Assembly: GCA_905215645.1 (NCBI GenBank)
Contig: CAJMQS010000002.1
Location: 62,001-126,000, forward strand
Reading direction: 5' to 3'
Length of the DNA stretch: 64,000 nt
DNA from: an uncultured bacterium
GTDB lineage: Bacteria; Bacillota; Negativicutes; Acidaminococcales; Acidaminococcaceae
Below the pieces are notes generated by a model, which was not told where the DNA came from, made no database searches, and saw only the letters and a list, made by a program, of their open reading frames with translations. Made by a program: the position numbers and the translations under genes. Below, one piece after another: positions 8,094-19,420 of the stretch. The stretch's first letter is position 1. Every line of letters begins with the position of its first letter.

Positions 8094-9353
8094 TCAGCCA
8101 ACCCGCTGGATGTCGGCTCCCAGTCCGGTCAGCTTGGCGACCAGATTCTCGTAACCCCGATCGATATGATAGATATCGGTGATTTCCGTTACGCCGTCAG
8201 CCACCAGCCCGGCCAGCACCATGGCTGCCCCAGCCCGCAGGTCCGTGGCCCGGACCTGGCAGCCGTACAGTTTGGGCACCCCTTCCACAATGGCTGCCCG
8301 CCCGCCGCTGGTCCGGATATTGGCTCCCATCCGGAGCAGTTCATCCACATGCATGAAGCGGTTCTCAAAAACAGTCTCCAAGACGGAACTCTGACCTTTA
8401 GCGATGCACATCATCGCCATGACCTGGGCCTGCATATCTGTGGGGAAGCCTGGATAGGGCAGGGTCTTGATGGTGATGGCCTGGAGCTCTTTAGGCCCCA
8501 CCACATGGACGCTGCTGATGTCTTCTTCTACAACGGCCCCGGCTTCCCGGAGTTTGGCAATGAGAGGCTTCATGTGTTCGCAGAGCACATTATCCACCAG
8601 GATATCCCCCTGGGTCATAGCACCCGCCACCATGAAGGTCCCTGCTTCGATCCGGTCAGGGATCACTGTATGTTCCCCGCCTTTCATGCTTTCCACTCCA
8701 TCAATCCGGATGGCCGTCGTCCCGGCTCCCCGGACCTTGCCCCCCATCACATTGATGTAGTTGGCCAGGTCTACGATTTCTGGTTCCTGGGCTGCATTTT
8801 CAATGATGGTGGTCCCCTTGGCCATGGAGGCGGCCATCATCAGGTTTTCCGTGGCTCCCACGCTGGGGAAATCCAGATAAATGGTGGTGCCCACCAGCCC
8901 ATGAGGTGCAAAAGCCTCGATATACCCATGGCCCTGTTCGATCTTCGCTCCCAAGGCCTCGAAGCCTTTCAGATGGATATCGATGGGCCGGGTCCCGATG
9001 GCACAGCCTCCCGGTTGGGAGATTTTGGCCCGTCCAATCCGCGCCAGGAGGGAGCCCATGACCAGGAAAGAAGCACGCATGGTGCTCACCAGATCATAGG
9101 GAGCTTCCCATCCGGTGATCCGCCGGCTGTCGATTTTCAACGCATGGGGGGTGGAATGATCCACTTTCAGCCCCAAGCATTCCAGTACCTTGCAGATGGT
9201 GCTGACATCTTCCAATTCAGGGACTTCCAAAATCGTGCTGCCTTCCGTCCCCAGGACAGAAGCTGCAATGATGGGCAATACCGCATTTTTGGCACCGCTG
9301 ACCCGTACCGTGCCCTTCAGGTGATGACCACCCTTTACCACCAGTTTCTCCAC
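8094..9353 (-). CDS. murA: UDP-N-acetylglucosamine 1-carboxyvinyltransferase (MurA)
   Basis: Transfers enolpyruvate from PEP to UDP-GlcNAc, the first committed step of peptidoglycan synthesis, in the cytoplasm. The N terminus [20 protein letters not shown] and the loop [11 protein letters not shown] with the PEP-binding, fosfomycin-sensitive cysteine are clear. I placed the start at the GTG 9353, which gives 419 residues and the family's usual beginning. An ATG at 9419 overlaps the upstream stop as ATGA and would add 22 residues that read through a GC-rich hairpin (9381-9401); this longer form cannot be excluded. It is followed within 6 nt by mreB. Confidence 0.92.
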   Translation of the reverse strand: MEKLVVKGGHHLKGTVRVSGAKNAVLPIIAASVLGTEGSTILEVPELEDVSTICKVLECLGLKVDHSTPHALKIDSRRITGWEAPYDLVSTMRASFLVMGSLLARIGRAKISQPGGCAIGTRPIDIHLKGFEALGAKIEQGHGYIEAFAPHGLVGTTIYLDFPSVGATENLMMAASMAKGTTIIENAAQEPEIVDLANYINVMGGKVRGAGTTAIRIDGVESMKGGEHTVIPDRIEAGTFMVAGAMTQGDILVDNVLCEHMKPLIAKLREAGAVVEEDISSVHVVGPKELQAITIKTLPYPGFPTDMQAQVMAMMCIAKGQSSVLETVFENRFMHVDELLRMGANIRTSGGRAAIVEGVPKLYGCQVRATDLRAGAAMVLAGLVADGVTEITDIYHIDRGYENLVAKLTGLGADIQRVG

Positions 9354-9380
9354 TCCTGATTCCACACCTTTCCTTGCTGG

Positions 9381-9401
9381 AAGAGGAGCACTGCTCCTCT
9401 T
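9381..9401. other. perfect hairpin in the murA leader
   Basis: AAGAGGAGCA-C-TGCTCCTCTT is a 21-nt palindrome between the upstream gene's stop and the preferred murA start. On the plus strand it is followed by TTTTCTCTTC, on the minus strand preceded by AAAAAG. No plus-strand gene needs a terminator here, so it may be a regulatory or processing hairpin for murA. Confidence 0.5.
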
Positions 9402-9415
9402 TTTCTCTTCTGTAA

Positions 9416-9856
9416 TCATTGATGATAGCGAATGCCCCACAGCTTGGCATGCCGTTTTTGCTGGTTGCTCAGCTGTTCATCCAGGTGCAGGCGCATTTCC
9501 TTCTGTTCTTTTTCCCGCAGGCTCTTTTTCCTGGCAGCTTCCGCCGGGTCTTCCAGAGCTTGTTTTCTCTTTTTTTCTTCCCAATGCTGTTTTTCCCGTT
9601 CCGCCTTTTCCCTGCGTTTCCGGGAAATTTCTCTGGCCCTCGCCTCTGCCTGCTGCCGGGGGGTCAGCTGATGCTGATACAGGAACTGTGCGCGCCTGAT
9701 CAGGTACAGCGGGACCACCAGGGGCATGAGCAGAAACGTCCCCAGGACCCAGAGATTCTTGTGTTTCATCCCAATGCTGTGGCTGTCCAGGAAAACCACC
9801 CAGGTCACCAGACAGCAGACCACCAAAGCAATCACATTGGACAAGCCGTACGGCAC
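9416..9856 (-). CDS. two-TM protein with a long charged coiled-coil tail
   Basis: 146 residues, no family recognised. Two hydrophobic segments (~5-23 and ~33-52) are followed by a highly charged helix rich in Arg, Lys, Glu and Gln from ~60 to 135 (for example [19 protein letters not shown]), likely a cytoplasmic coiled coil. The stop codon overlaps a possible murA ATG (ATGA), so it appears to be in the murA-mreB operon. The nominal start is a GTG directly adjoining AAGGGGG, which is too close; a TTG five codons later has better spacing. A role in envelope synthesis is suggested only by the neighbours. Confidence 0.65.
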   Translation of the reverse strand: MPYGLSNVIALVVCCLVTWVVFLDSHSIGMKHKNLWVLGTFLLMPLVVPLYLIRRAQFLYQHQLTPRQQAEARAREISRKRREKAEREKQHWEEKKRKQALEDPAEAARKKSLREKEQKEMRLHLDEQLSNQQKRHAKLWGIRYHQ

Positions 9857-9918
9857 CCCCCTTAATGTCTACGGAACTTCCCACTTCCAACTTCTCTGTC
9901 CATTTTTATAACTAGATT

Positions 9919-9924
9919 ATTATA
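9919..9924 (-). promoter_or_regulatory. -10 box for the 146-aa gene/murA/mreB operon
   Basis: TATAAT on the minus strand, 60-65 nt before the first gene; the hexamer 17 nt upstream is TGGAAA, a poor -35. It lies just downstream of the terminator that ends the ATP synthase operon. Confidence 0.45.
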
Positions 9925-9956
9925 CCATAGAACATTCTGTTTTCCATAGAGGGAAA

Positions 9957-9985
9957 TAAAAAAAGGAACCGCCCGGGCGGTTCCT
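9957..9985 (-). terminator. terminator of the ATP synthase operon
   Basis: Minus strand AGGAACCGCCCGGGCGGTTCCT, fully self-complementary, followed by TTTTTTT. It begins 4 nt after the stop of the small gene that ends the operon. Confidence 0.85.
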
Positions 9986-9988
9986 CCT

Positions 9989-10180
9989 TCAAAAATTCCT
10001 CGTATGGGTCCGCAGACGGTCCGCCAGGATATTGTAGTATACTTCCTTTTCCTGAATGGTCTTCCGAAGCTTACGGATCTGTTCTTCATTGGTGGCTTCT
10101 GCCAGCCGCTCGTTGAGTTCGACCAGTTCCAGCCGCAGCTGTCCCATCTTACTGGCAGCCATTTTGCTGATAAAGTCCAC
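9989..10180 (-). CDS. small coiled-coil protein at the end of the ATP synthase operon
   Basis: 63 residues from a GTG with GGGGGG 7 nt upstream (the frame is open to a TTG at 10207, which would add 9 residues). The sequence is almost one amphipathic helix: MGQLRLELVELNERLAEATN then EEQIRKLRKTIQEKEVYYN, with heptad-like leucines and isoleucines. No family is recognised. It is 47 nt after atpC and before the operon terminator, so it is cotranscribed with the ATP synthase. It could be an assembly or inhibitory factor, but that is a guess from position. Confidence 0.55.
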   Translation of the reverse strand: MDFISKMAASKMGQLRLELVELNERLAEATNEEQIRKLRKTIQEKEVYYNILADRLRTHTRNF

Positions 10181-10227
10181 AGCGGATCCCCCCTCTGCCT
10201 GCTGCAATGACCTTCTGTCCTACCGGA

Positions 10228-10668
10228 CTACTCCCCCACCGGATAAGGCGGCACCTTACCCACCAGAGACGCGGTCTTCAGCCGCGCTTCCGCCCTGCGC
10301 AGGATTTTTTCAGTATGTTCCACGTCCGTCAGGGCATCCGGATGCTCCAGTCTGGCCAATGCTTCCTGCCGGATCTGCTGGTATTTGGCCACATCGATGT
10401 TCTCTGCTTTCTGGGCCCTGGGTGTCAGGATGACCACCTGGTTGTCCTTGACCTCCGCAAATCCCCCTTCTACGTAGACCAGGATCACCTGATTGTCCTT
10501 ATCCTGCAGCTTCAGGGTCCCTTCCCCCAGCACAGCGATCATCGGGCTGTGGTTGGCTAAGATCCCAACGCCCCCATTTACTGTATTCAACAAGACATAG
10601 GAAATATCCTCCCTCTTGACCAAAAGTTTTTCAGGTGTGAGGACTTCCAATTTCATTAATCTGGCCAT
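10228..10668 (-). CDS. atpC: F1Fo ATP synthase epsilon subunit
   Basis: Epsilon subunit of the central stalk. The N-terminal beta-sandwich is clear (MKLEVLTPEKLLVKREDISY, GILANHSPMIAVLGEGTLK, VEGGFAEVKDNQVVILT) and is followed by a two-helix C-terminal domain that in other species can inhibit ATP hydrolysis. At 146 residues it is slightly long owing to a tail after the second helix. It starts 1 nt after the atpD stop, so translation is coupled. Confidence 0.94.
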   Translation of the reverse strand: MARLMKLEVLTPEKLLVKREDISYVLLNTVNGGVGILANHSPMIAVLGEGTLKLQDKDNQVILVYVEGGFAEVKDNQVVILTPRAQKAENIDVAKYQQIRQEALARLEHPDALTDVEHTEKILRRAEARLKTASLVGKVPPYPVGE

Positions 10669-10669
10669 A

Positions 10670-13068
<2,399 letters not shown>

Positions 13069-13084
13069 CCAGGATCACCTGCCC

Positions 13085-14941
13085 TTACATGCCGCCTGCA
13101 GTGCCAGGCGCAAACATCTTCCCGAAATCATCCAGGGCCTCATCCAGTTCCTCTTTCAGGTCATCAGTCAGTTTCTGTTCTTTTTCCAGCCGAGTCAGGA
13201 TGATGGAACAGTGGTTGTTCAGATACCCCAGCATTTCATGCTCATATCGGGTCACGTCTTCCACTGGGATTTCATCCAGGAACCCATTGTTCACGGCATA
13301 AAGGGAAACCACTTCCTGGGCCATGGAAAGAGGCTGGTACTGCCCCTGTTTCAGCATTTCTGTCACCCGGGCCCCAAGGTCCAGCTGGGCCTTGGTCTCC
13401 CGGTCCAGATCCGAACCGAACTGGGCAAAAGCAGCCAGTTCCCGGTATTGGGCCAGGGACAGACGCAGGGTGCCAGCCACCGTCTTCATGGCCTTGGTCT
13501 GGGCCGCGCCCCCTACCCGGGATACGGAGAGCCCGGAGTTCAGGGCCGGACGGATACCGGAGTTGAACAGGTCGGTTTCCAGATAGATCTGGCCATCGGT
13601 GATGGAAATCACGTTGGTAGGGATGTAGCCGCTCACATCCCCGGCCTGGGTCTCGATGATGGGCAGGGCTGTCATGGAACCGCCGCCATGGCGTTCGTTC
13701 CGGCGGCAGGCTCGCTCCAGCAGACGGGAATGGAGATAGAATACGTCCCCGGGATAAGCTTCCCGTCCAGGGGGACGGCGGAGCAGCAGACTCATGGCAC
13801 GATAGGCCACCGCATGCTTGCTCAAGTCATCATAGACAATCAGCACATCTTTGCCCTGATCCATGAAATATTCCCCCACCGCAGCCCCGGCATAAGGAGC
13901 CAGGTACTGCATGGGAGCCGTATCAGCAGCCGTCGCCGCCACGATCATGGTATAGGCGCTGGCGCCGTATTGTTCAAAAGTATGATACAGCCGGGCCACG
14001 GAAGAAGCCTTCTGTCCGATGGCCACATAGATGCAGATTACATCCTTGCCCTTCTGGTTCAGGATGGTATCGACGGCAATGGCGGTTTTCCCAGTCCCCC
14101 GGTCCCCGATGATCAGTTCCCGCTGGCCACGGCCGATGGGCACCAGGGCATCTACAGCCTTGAGCCCGGTCTGGAGAGGGACATCTACCGGCTGGCGGGC
14201 GGCAATCCCCGGAGCCTGGTGTTCGATGGGGTACTTGACCTGGGTCTTAATGGCCCCTTTGCCGTCCAGGGGCAGTCCCAGCGGGCTGACGATCCGGCCC
14301 AGCATGGCATCTCCCACAGGAATTTCCATGATTTCGCCAGTCCGGCGCACCATGTCGCCTTCCTTGATTTCCGTGGCGCCGCCCAGCAGCACGATGCCTA
14401 CTTCATTTTCCCGAAGGTTCTGGACCATGCCATAGACGCCGTCATGGAGAGCCACCAGTTCACCGCTCATGGCGCCGCCCAGGCCGGAAGCGGTACAGAT
14501 CCCGTCTCCGACCTTTTCCACCACACCGATTTCTTCCAGGTCCACGTCATTGTGGAAAGACTTGACCCCCTGGGCCAAGGCATCGGTCATTTTTTCCGTC
14601 TGGTCCAGATCCTGGTCACTCAGATGGATGGCCTTCATGATGGCGTCCATCTTCTCCAATTGGCGTTTCATGGTGGCATCAAAAATGTGGTCTCCGTACT
14701 GGATCAGTACGCCTCCGACCACTTTGGAATCCACCTTTTGTTCCTGCAGTTCCACAGGTTTATGGAATTTCTCTGTCAGCAGTTCCTGCAGCAGCCCTGC
14801 CTCTTCCGTTGTGAGAGGACGGGCCGTGGTGACCGTCACCGGCAGGAGGTCCACCCCTTCAAAAAGGGTCTGGTCCTCCTGGGTCAGGGTCAGGCGATCC
14901 AGGATCTGTTTCCACAGAGCTTCCTTGCTTTTGCTGTTCAT
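13085..14941 (-). CDS. atpA: fused ATP synthase delta (C-terminal domain)-alpha subunit
   Basis: 618 residues against ~505 for a normal alpha subunit. Residues ~30-100 match the C-terminal domain of delta/OSCP ([20 protein letters not shown] ... [20 protein letters not shown]). From ~110 onward the protein is a complete alpha: the N-terminal helix and [18 protein letters not shown], the non-catalytic nucleotide site GDRGTGKT near 279, and the [20 protein letters not shown] block. The ~105-residue delta N-terminal helical bundle is not encoded here; only 39 nt separate this gene from atpF. The ATG has GGAGGC 11-12 nt upstream. The reading frame across the joint has no stop or frameshift signal, so the fusion appears genuine. 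See findings. Confidence 0.9.
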   Translation of the reverse strand: MNSKSKEALWKQILDRLTLTQEDQTLFEGVDLLPVTVTTARPLTTEEAGLLQELLTEKFHKPVELQEQKVDSKVVGGVLIQYGDHIFDATMKRQLEKMDAIMKAIHLSDQDLDQTEKMTDALAQGVKSFHNDVDLEEIGVVEKVGDGICTASGLGGAMSGELVALHDGVYGMVQNLRENEVGIVLLGGATEIKEGDMVRRTGEIMEIPVGDAMLGRIVSPLGLPLDGKGAIKTQVKYPIEHQAPGIAARQPVDVPLQTGLKAVDALVPIGRGQRELIIGDRGTGKTAIAVDTILNQKGKDVICIYVAIGQKASSVARLYHTFEQYGASAYTMIVAATAADTAPMQYLAPYAGAAVGEYFMDQGKDVLIVYDDLSKHAVAYRAMSLLLRRPPGREAYPGDVFYLHSRLLERACRRNERHGGGSMTALPIIETQAGDVSGYIPTNVISITDGQIYLETDLFNSGIRPALNSGLSVSRVGGAAQTKAMKTVAGTLRLSLAQYRELAAFAQFGSDLDRETKAQLDLGARVTEMLKQGQYQPLSMAQEVVSLYAVNNGFLDEIPVEDVTRYEHEMLGYLNNHCSIILTRLEKEQKLTDDLKEELDEALDDFGKMFAPGTAGGM

Positions 14942-14980
14942 GGGTTGTTTCTGCCTCCACAGTTCCTTTCCAGGGACTTC

Positions 14981-15472
14981 TCATTTTTTCTGTTCGGCCA
15001 GGGTTTCATCCGTGATCTTGGCGACCAGTTTCTGGTCTTCCGCCGAATCCAGCTTTTCCTGCAGCACCCGGCCGGCAATTTCCGTACTCAGGGCAATGAT
15101 CTGTTCCCGAACATCCAGCAGGGCTTTTTTCTTTTCCAGCTCCACCGTCTGCCGCCCGGAAGCCAGCAGTTCTTCCCTTTCCTTCTGGGCGTTGGCCAGG
15201 GCTTCATCATGGAGTTCCTGGGCCATGGCATTGGCTTTGGAAATAATGTCGTTGGCTTCCTTTTTGGCATTCTTCAGCTGGGTGACATATTCCGCCTTCA
15301 GTGCCTCCGCTTCCTTCCTGGCATGGTCCGCCTGGTCCATATCCTTGACGATTTTCGTCCGGCGGTCGTCCATAGCCTTCAGGAGCGGCTTATAGGCGAA
15401 TTTGGCCAGCACCCAGAGCAAGATGATGAAATTCACCACCTGCGCAATCAGTGTATAGTTGATACTTACCAT
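14981..15472 (-). CDS. atpF: F1Fo ATP synthase b subunit
   Basis: Peripheral stalk subunit, 163 residues. One N-terminal membrane helix (NYTLIAQVVNFIILLWVLAKF) is followed by a long charged coiled coil that should dimerise and reach the top of F1. Length is standard, so the stalk has not absorbed the missing delta domain. The ATG at 15472 is preferred (AAGGAAG 9 nt upstream) over an in-frame TTG two codons earlier. Confidence 0.94.
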   Translation of the reverse strand: MVSINYTLIAQVVNFIILLWVLAKFAYKPLLKAMDDRRTKIVKDMDQADHARKEAEALKAEYVTQLKNAKKEANDIISKANAMAQELHDEALANAQKEREELLASGRQTVELEKKKALLDVREQIIALSTEIAGRVLQEKLDSAEDQKLVAKITDETLAEQKK

Positions 15473-15514
15473 TCCCAACCACTTCCTTTCTCCCCAAGTT
15501 TCCTCCCCAATCTC

Positions 15515-15772
15515 TTATTTCACAAAGGGATTGGCAAATACCAGTACGATGGCGATGACGGAAGCGATGATGGGGATGGATTCGACCAGGCCGATACCGA
15601 TCAGCATATTGACCTGGAAGCTGCCGGCCTGCTCCGGCTGCCGGGCCATGCATTCCAGAGCCTTGGAAGCCACGGCGGAGTCCCCTTTGGTAGCTGCCAG
15701 AGAAGCACCTACGCCAATTAAAGCGGCTCCCAGAATGGAAGCGACGATGATCAGGGTATTGTTGTCTATCAT
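15515..15772 (-). CDS. atpE: F1Fo ATP synthase c subunit
   Basis: Rotor ring subunit of 85 residues with two membrane helices and the ARQPE loop. In helix 2 the ion-binding glutamate is E64, followed by S65 (LVESIP). Counting back from ARQPE, the helix 1 position that is Gln in classic sodium rings, and Glu in the two-carboxylate ring of Fusobacterium nucleatum, is D31 here (TKGDSAVAS). The ion site therefore may hold two acidic residues. The ring stoichiometry and coupling ion cannot be told from sequence. Confidence 0.95.
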   Translation of the reverse strand: MIDNNTLIIVASILGAALIGVGASLAATKGDSAVASKALECMARQPEQAGSFQVNMLIGIGLVESIPIIASVIAIVLVFANPFVK

Positions 15773-15800
15773 TTTTTACATCCTTTCTTTTTCCAGACTT

Positions 15801-16508
15801 TTACTTATTGGAATGGACTTGCTTGAAAATCGGGGCCAGGGCAATCACGGTCAGCATGGTAAAGATGAAAGCCTGGAGAAAACCTATGATCAGGCTGAAG
15901 CCGATCCACAGGTTGGGCACCACCCAGGGTACCAGCATATACAGCACGGCCAGCAGGATTTCCCCTGCCAGGATGTTCCCGAACAGACGCAGGGCCATGG
16001 TCAGCGGTTTGGCCAGCTCTTCGATGATGTTCAGGGGGAGCATCAGCGCAAAGGGGGAGACCAAATGCTTGAAATATTTGGGTCCCTGCTGGATCACTCC
16101 GATGATGTAGGTGGCGATGGCCACAGTGATGGAAAGGCCCAGAGCCACGTTGATGTCGTTGGTGGGAGAAGAAAGATGCACACCCACAGAGGGCATCAGC
16201 CCCAGTTCATTCCCTACAAAGATATAAAGGAACAGGGTAAGGATAAAGGGGGTGGCCACCCGCCGTCCTTCCACACCAAGGTTGGCATCCATCAGTTTTT
16301 CCAGCCACTCGATGATCATTTCCATCAGATTCTGGATTCCATAGGGAATCTCCTGTACCCGCCGGGTGGCGGCAAAGACCAGTGCTGCCACGATCAGCAT
16401 GGTAAGCCAGGACATATAGATTGTCTGCATATTCAGGCTGATCCCCGGCAGGACTTCTGTAGTCCCATAATGGATGACTTCCGAACTTGCAGCTTCTGCA
16501 ATTCCCAT
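15801..16508 (-). CDS. atpB: F1Fo ATP synthase a subunit
   Basis: Stator membrane subunit with about five or six helices. The essential arginine is in LAKPLTMALRLFGNILAG, and the last helices carry LIIGFLQAFIFTMLTVIAL. The ATG at 16508 with AAGGAAG 10 nt upstream gives 235 residues; the frame is open to 16562 but the extra residues (from a non-conserved lysine-rich stretch) are unlikely. First structural gene after atpI. Confidence 0.94.
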   Translation of the reverse strand: MGIAEAASSEVIHYGTTEVLPGISLNMQTIYMSWLTMLIVAALVFAATRRVQEIPYGIQNLMEMIIEWLEKLMDANLGVEGRRVATPFILTLFLYIFVGNELGLMPSVGVHLSSPTNDINVALGLSITVAIATYIIGVIQQGPKYFKHLVSPFALMLPLNIIEELAKPLTMALRLFGNILAGEILLAVLYMLVPWVVPNLWIGFSLIIGFLQAFIFTMLTVIALAPIFKQVHSNK

Positions 16509-16562
16509 ATTCTTATCACTTCCTTTACAAAGATTCTGCTTTTTATCGGAAACTCTGAACAT

Positions 16563-16979
16563 TCAGGATTTCCGGCATCCAAGACGGCAGTATGCCATCT
16601 GGATGATCAAGCCCACATTCAGGACCAGGAAACCGGCCAGGACCAGCACCGGCTGCCACCGGTTCCGCAAAGCCAGGACCGTCCAGCACAAGAGGAAGGC
16701 GATGCGGGTAAACATGGTCCGGTGCATGGCAAGAGCCGCTTTGTCCGGTTCCTTCCGCATGCCCCGGTGGATCCCCCACAGGACTTGGAAGGTATCGGAC
16801 AGCCCGGCAGCCGCTCCCAGGACTGTTCCCCTGCCATCCCCGCCCAAGATCAGGACCAGGATCAGGAAACAGCCAGCCAGCACCGCCTGTTTCCAAAAGA
16901 GCTTCCGGAGCTGTCCCCCCAGGATCTGGAGGAGATTCCCCTCCTGAGGCGTCCCCGGGCCATTTTTCCAGGGATCCAT
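16563..16979 (-). CDS. atpI: AtpI-like ATP synthase subunit I
   Basis: 138 residues with four predicted membrane helices (~30-47, 52-68, 90-105 and 108-128) placed directly before atpB, the usual site of atpI. AtpI assists c-ring assembly or ion supply in other bacteria; sequence conservation is weak and the call rests largely on position and topology. It begins 6 nt after the stop of the wecB-like gene, so the ATP synthase genes seem to be cotranscribed with two envelope sugar genes. Confidence 0.75.
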   Translation of the reverse strand: MDPWKNGPGTPQEGNLLQILGGQLRKLFWKQAVLAGCFLILVLILGGDGRGTVLGAAAGLSDTFQVLWGIHRGMRKEPDKAALAMHRTMFTRIAFLLCWTVLALRNRWQPVLVLAGFLVLNVGLIIQMAYCRLGCRKS

Positions 16980-16985
16980 CGACGG

Positions 16986-18152
16986 CTACTTGTTCTGCCC
17001 CCCATGGAATTCCGGCATCAGTTCTACAGGATACCCATGGGTATGGAGCAGATAGGTGACGATCCGTTTGGCAGCCTGTCCGTCCCCATAGGGATTGACG
17101 GCTTCCGCCATGGACCGATAGTATTTTTCATCGTTCAGGAGACGGCAAGTGGCAGCATACACATCTTCCTTCCCGGTGCCAATCAGCTTCACCGTACCGG
17201 CAGTGACGGCTTCCGGCCGTTCCGTGGTGCTGCGCAGCACCAGGACCGGTTTGCCCAGGGCAGGTGCCTCTTCCTGGATACCGCCGGAATCAGTCAGGAC
17301 AATGTCCACCCGAGCCATCAAGTTGGCAAAAGGTTCATACTCCATGGGTTCCAGCAGATGGACCCGTTCCATCTTGCCCAGGACCGCTTCGGCCACTTCC
17401 CGCACTTTGGGATTCTTGTGCATGGGGAAAATGGCTTCCGCCTGGGGATTGTCCTTCAGGACTTCCTTCAGGGCCTGGTATACATGGCGCATGGGGACTC
17501 CCAGATTTTCTCTCCGGTGAGTGGTCATGAGGATCAGCTTATGGTCGGAACGGATGGCTTCCTCCAGCTTCGGATTGTGAAAGTCAAAGGAATCCTTCAC
17601 CGTAGCTTGGAGGGCATCGATCACCGTATTCCCGGTCACATAGATATTGTCCTCCTTGATATTTTCCTTTAGGAGATTGGCCTTGGCATTGGCCGTGGGT
17701 GCAAAATGGAAATCCGTGATGGCTGCCGTCAGTTTCCGGTTCATCTCTTCCGGGAAGGGAGAATACTTGTTCCCGGTACGGAGCCCCGCTTCCACATGGC
17801 CTACAGGGATCTGCTTGTAGAAAGAAGCCAGCGCCCCTACAAAGGTGGTAGTGGTATCCCCATGGACCAGGACCAGATCCGGCTGTGCCTGTTCCAGGAC
17901 TTCCTTCAAGCCCATCAGGGCACGGCTGGTCACATCATACAAAGTCTGGCCTGCGGTCATGATGTTCAGATCATAATCCGGTTTGATCTGGAACAGATCC
18001 AGCACCTGATCCAGCATTTCCCGGTGCTGGGCCGTCACCGCAACGATGGGTTCCAGCATATCCGGATACTTTTTCATTTCCAGCACCAGCGGGCACATCT
18101 TAATGGCTTCCGGCCGGGTACCGAAAATCGTCATGACTTTCAATTTGTTCAT
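16986..18152 (-). CDS. wecB: UDP-N-acetylglucosamine 2-epimerase (non-hydrolysing)
   Basis: Interconverts UDP-GlcNAc and UDP-ManNAc for surface polysaccharide or teichoic-acid-type linkage units. The N terminus VMTIFGTRPEAIKMCPLV, the active-site region HVEAGLRTGNKYSPFPEE and LTDSGGIQEEAPALGKPVLV are typical of the family. 388 residues, full length. It is 17 nt downstream of the wecA/tagO-like gene, forming a functional pair for making lipid-linked sugars, and 6 nt upstream of atpI. Confidence 0.93.
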   Translation of the reverse strand: MNKLKVMTIFGTRPEAIKMCPLVLEMKKYPDMLEPIVAVTAQHREMLDQVLDLFQIKPDYDLNIMTAGQTLYDVTSRALMGLKEVLEQAQPDLVLVHGDTTTTFVGALASFYKQIPVGHVEAGLRTGNKYSPFPEEMNRKLTAAITDFHFAPTANAKANLLKENIKEDNIYVTGNTVIDALQATVKDSFDFHNPKLEEAIRSDHKLILMTTHRRENLGVPMRHVYQALKEVLKDNPQAEAIFPMHKNPKVREVAEAVLGKMERVHLLEPMEYEPFANLMARVDIVLTDSGGIQEEAPALGKPVLVLRSTTERPEAVTAGTVKLIGTGKEDVYAATCRLLNDEKYYRSMAEAVNPYGDGQAAKRIVTYLLHTHGYPVELMPEFHGGQNK

Positions 18153-18169
18153 TTTCCTTCGCCCCTATT

Positions 18170-19183
18170 TCATGATCTATCCTGTAAAATCCCTATTTTC
18201 CTAGCACCAATGAAAATCACCGCCAGCAGGAATACCAGCAGTGCAATGGCATAGATCCCCTCCATTTCCGTCAGGAGCACTGCCGTGAGACAGAGCCCTG
18301 CACTGATCAAATACATGAAAATCACTGCCTGCCGCTGGCTGAAGCCCATGGCCAGCAGACGGTGATGGATATGTCCCTTATCCGGACTGAAGATCGGCCG
18401 CCCGTTTTTGTAGCGGCGGACAATGGCAAATGCCGTATCCATGATGGGAAGCCCCAGCGCAATGGCAGGGACCAAAAGCGCAATGGTGGCCGCACTCTTC
18501 ACGGCCCCGAAGATAGAAATGGCCGCCAGCATATAGCCCAGGAACAGGCTCCCGGTATCTCCCATGAAAATGGTGGCTGGGTTGAAGTTGTACCGGATGA
18601 AGCCGATGATGCCTCCGGCCAGGGCTGCCGTCAAAACCGCCACCGGATACAGCCCCTGCTGCAGGGCCACCATGATGATGGTGACAGAAGCGATGGCGGA
18701 TACCCCTGCCGCCAGTCCATCCAGCCCGTCGATCAAGTTCACCACATTGGTGAAGCTGACGATCCAGAACACGGTAAAGGGAATGGAAAGGTAGTTCAGA
18801 TAAAAATAGCCGCCCAAGGGATTGTTCAGCCACTCGATCCGGATCCCGAAACACACGGGGACTAGCGCCGCAATGATCTGTCCCACCAATTTGACCTTGG
18901 CTGCCAGCTGGAACATGTCATCCAGGATCCCTACGATAGCAATCACTGTGCCTCCCAGCAGGATCCCCACCACATCCCGGGTCAGCTCCATGCTGGCGAT
19001 GGCAGCCGCCATGAACCCGAGATAAATGGCCAGGCCACCCATCCTGGGCATGATCCGGTGATGGACCTTCCGTGCGTTGGGACGGTCCACCGCTCCGATC
19101 CGGAATGCCAGTTTCTTGACAAAGGGTGTCAGGACCCAGCTGATGATCAGCGATATGCTCAATGCCAGTAAATACGTCTTCAC
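18170..19183 (-). CDS. undecaprenyl-phosphate GlcNAc-1-phosphate transferase (WecA/TagO family)
   Basis: Polytopic membrane enzyme (about 10-11 helices) that loads a sugar-1-phosphate onto undecaprenyl phosphate at the start of surface polymer synthesis. Signature loops: DRPNARKVHHRIMPRMGG near residue 38, VVNLIDGLDGLAAGVS near 145 and FMGDTGSLFLGY near 205. The GTG start has AAAGG about 8 nt upstream. It heads a unit that goes on into wecB and the ATP synthase genes, with a good promoter at 19278-19306. Confidence 0.9.
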   Translation of the reverse strand: MKTYLLALSISLIISWVLTPFVKKLAFRIGAVDRPNARKVHHRIMPRMGGLAIYLGFMAAAIASMELTRDVVGILLGGTVIAIVGILDDMFQLAAKVKLVGQIIAALVPVCFGIRIEWLNNPLGGYFYLNYLSIPFTVFWIVSFTNVVNLIDGLDGLAAGVSAIASVTIIMVALQQGLYPVAVLTAALAGGIIGFIRYNFNPATIFMGDTGSLFLGYMLAAISIFGAVKSAATIALLVPAIALGLPIMDTAFAIVRRYKNGRPIFSPDKGHIHHRLLAMGFSQRQAVIFMYLISAGLCLTAVLLTEMEGIYAIALLVFLLAVIFIGARKIGILQDRS

Positions 19184-19277
19184 AAAACAAGCCTTTCTGC
19201 GGGATTCCCGCCCAGGGAACTGTTATTTCTTTCCCTTTTTCTATGATTTCATTCTGCTCTTTTACTCATACAGATTT

Positions 19278-19306
19278 ATTATAGTACAGTTTGGGAAAAT
19301 CTACAA
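19278..19306 (-). promoter_or_regulatory. sigma-70 promoter for the wecA-wecB-atp unit
   Basis: Minus strand TTGTAG (19306-19301), 17 nt, TATAAT (19283-19278). It lies 95 nt before the wecA-like start. As no other strong promoter or terminator was seen up to atpC, it may transcribe the whole 9-kb unit. Confidence 0.65.
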
Positions 19307-19370
19307 TTTCTTCCCCCGCTCCTTTGTGACAATTTTACCATATTTTCTCTTTCCCATCCTGCAGTTCCGG

Positions 19371-19399
19371 TTTACAGCTTGCCTGTCACGTGCTAAACT
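19371..19399 (+). promoter_or_regulatory. promoter for the chromate-type transporter pair
   Basis: TTTACA, 17 nt, TAAACT, ending 22 nt before the first chrA-like start. Divergent from the wecA promoter. Confidence 0.5.
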
Positions 19400-19420
19400 G
19401 AAGCCATCGGAGGTGTTTCT

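Noticed and set aside
15459..17672. A 737-codon plus-strand frame across atpE, atpB, atpI and wecB
   Set aside because: Antisense shadow of four well-supported genes with family motifs on the minus strand.
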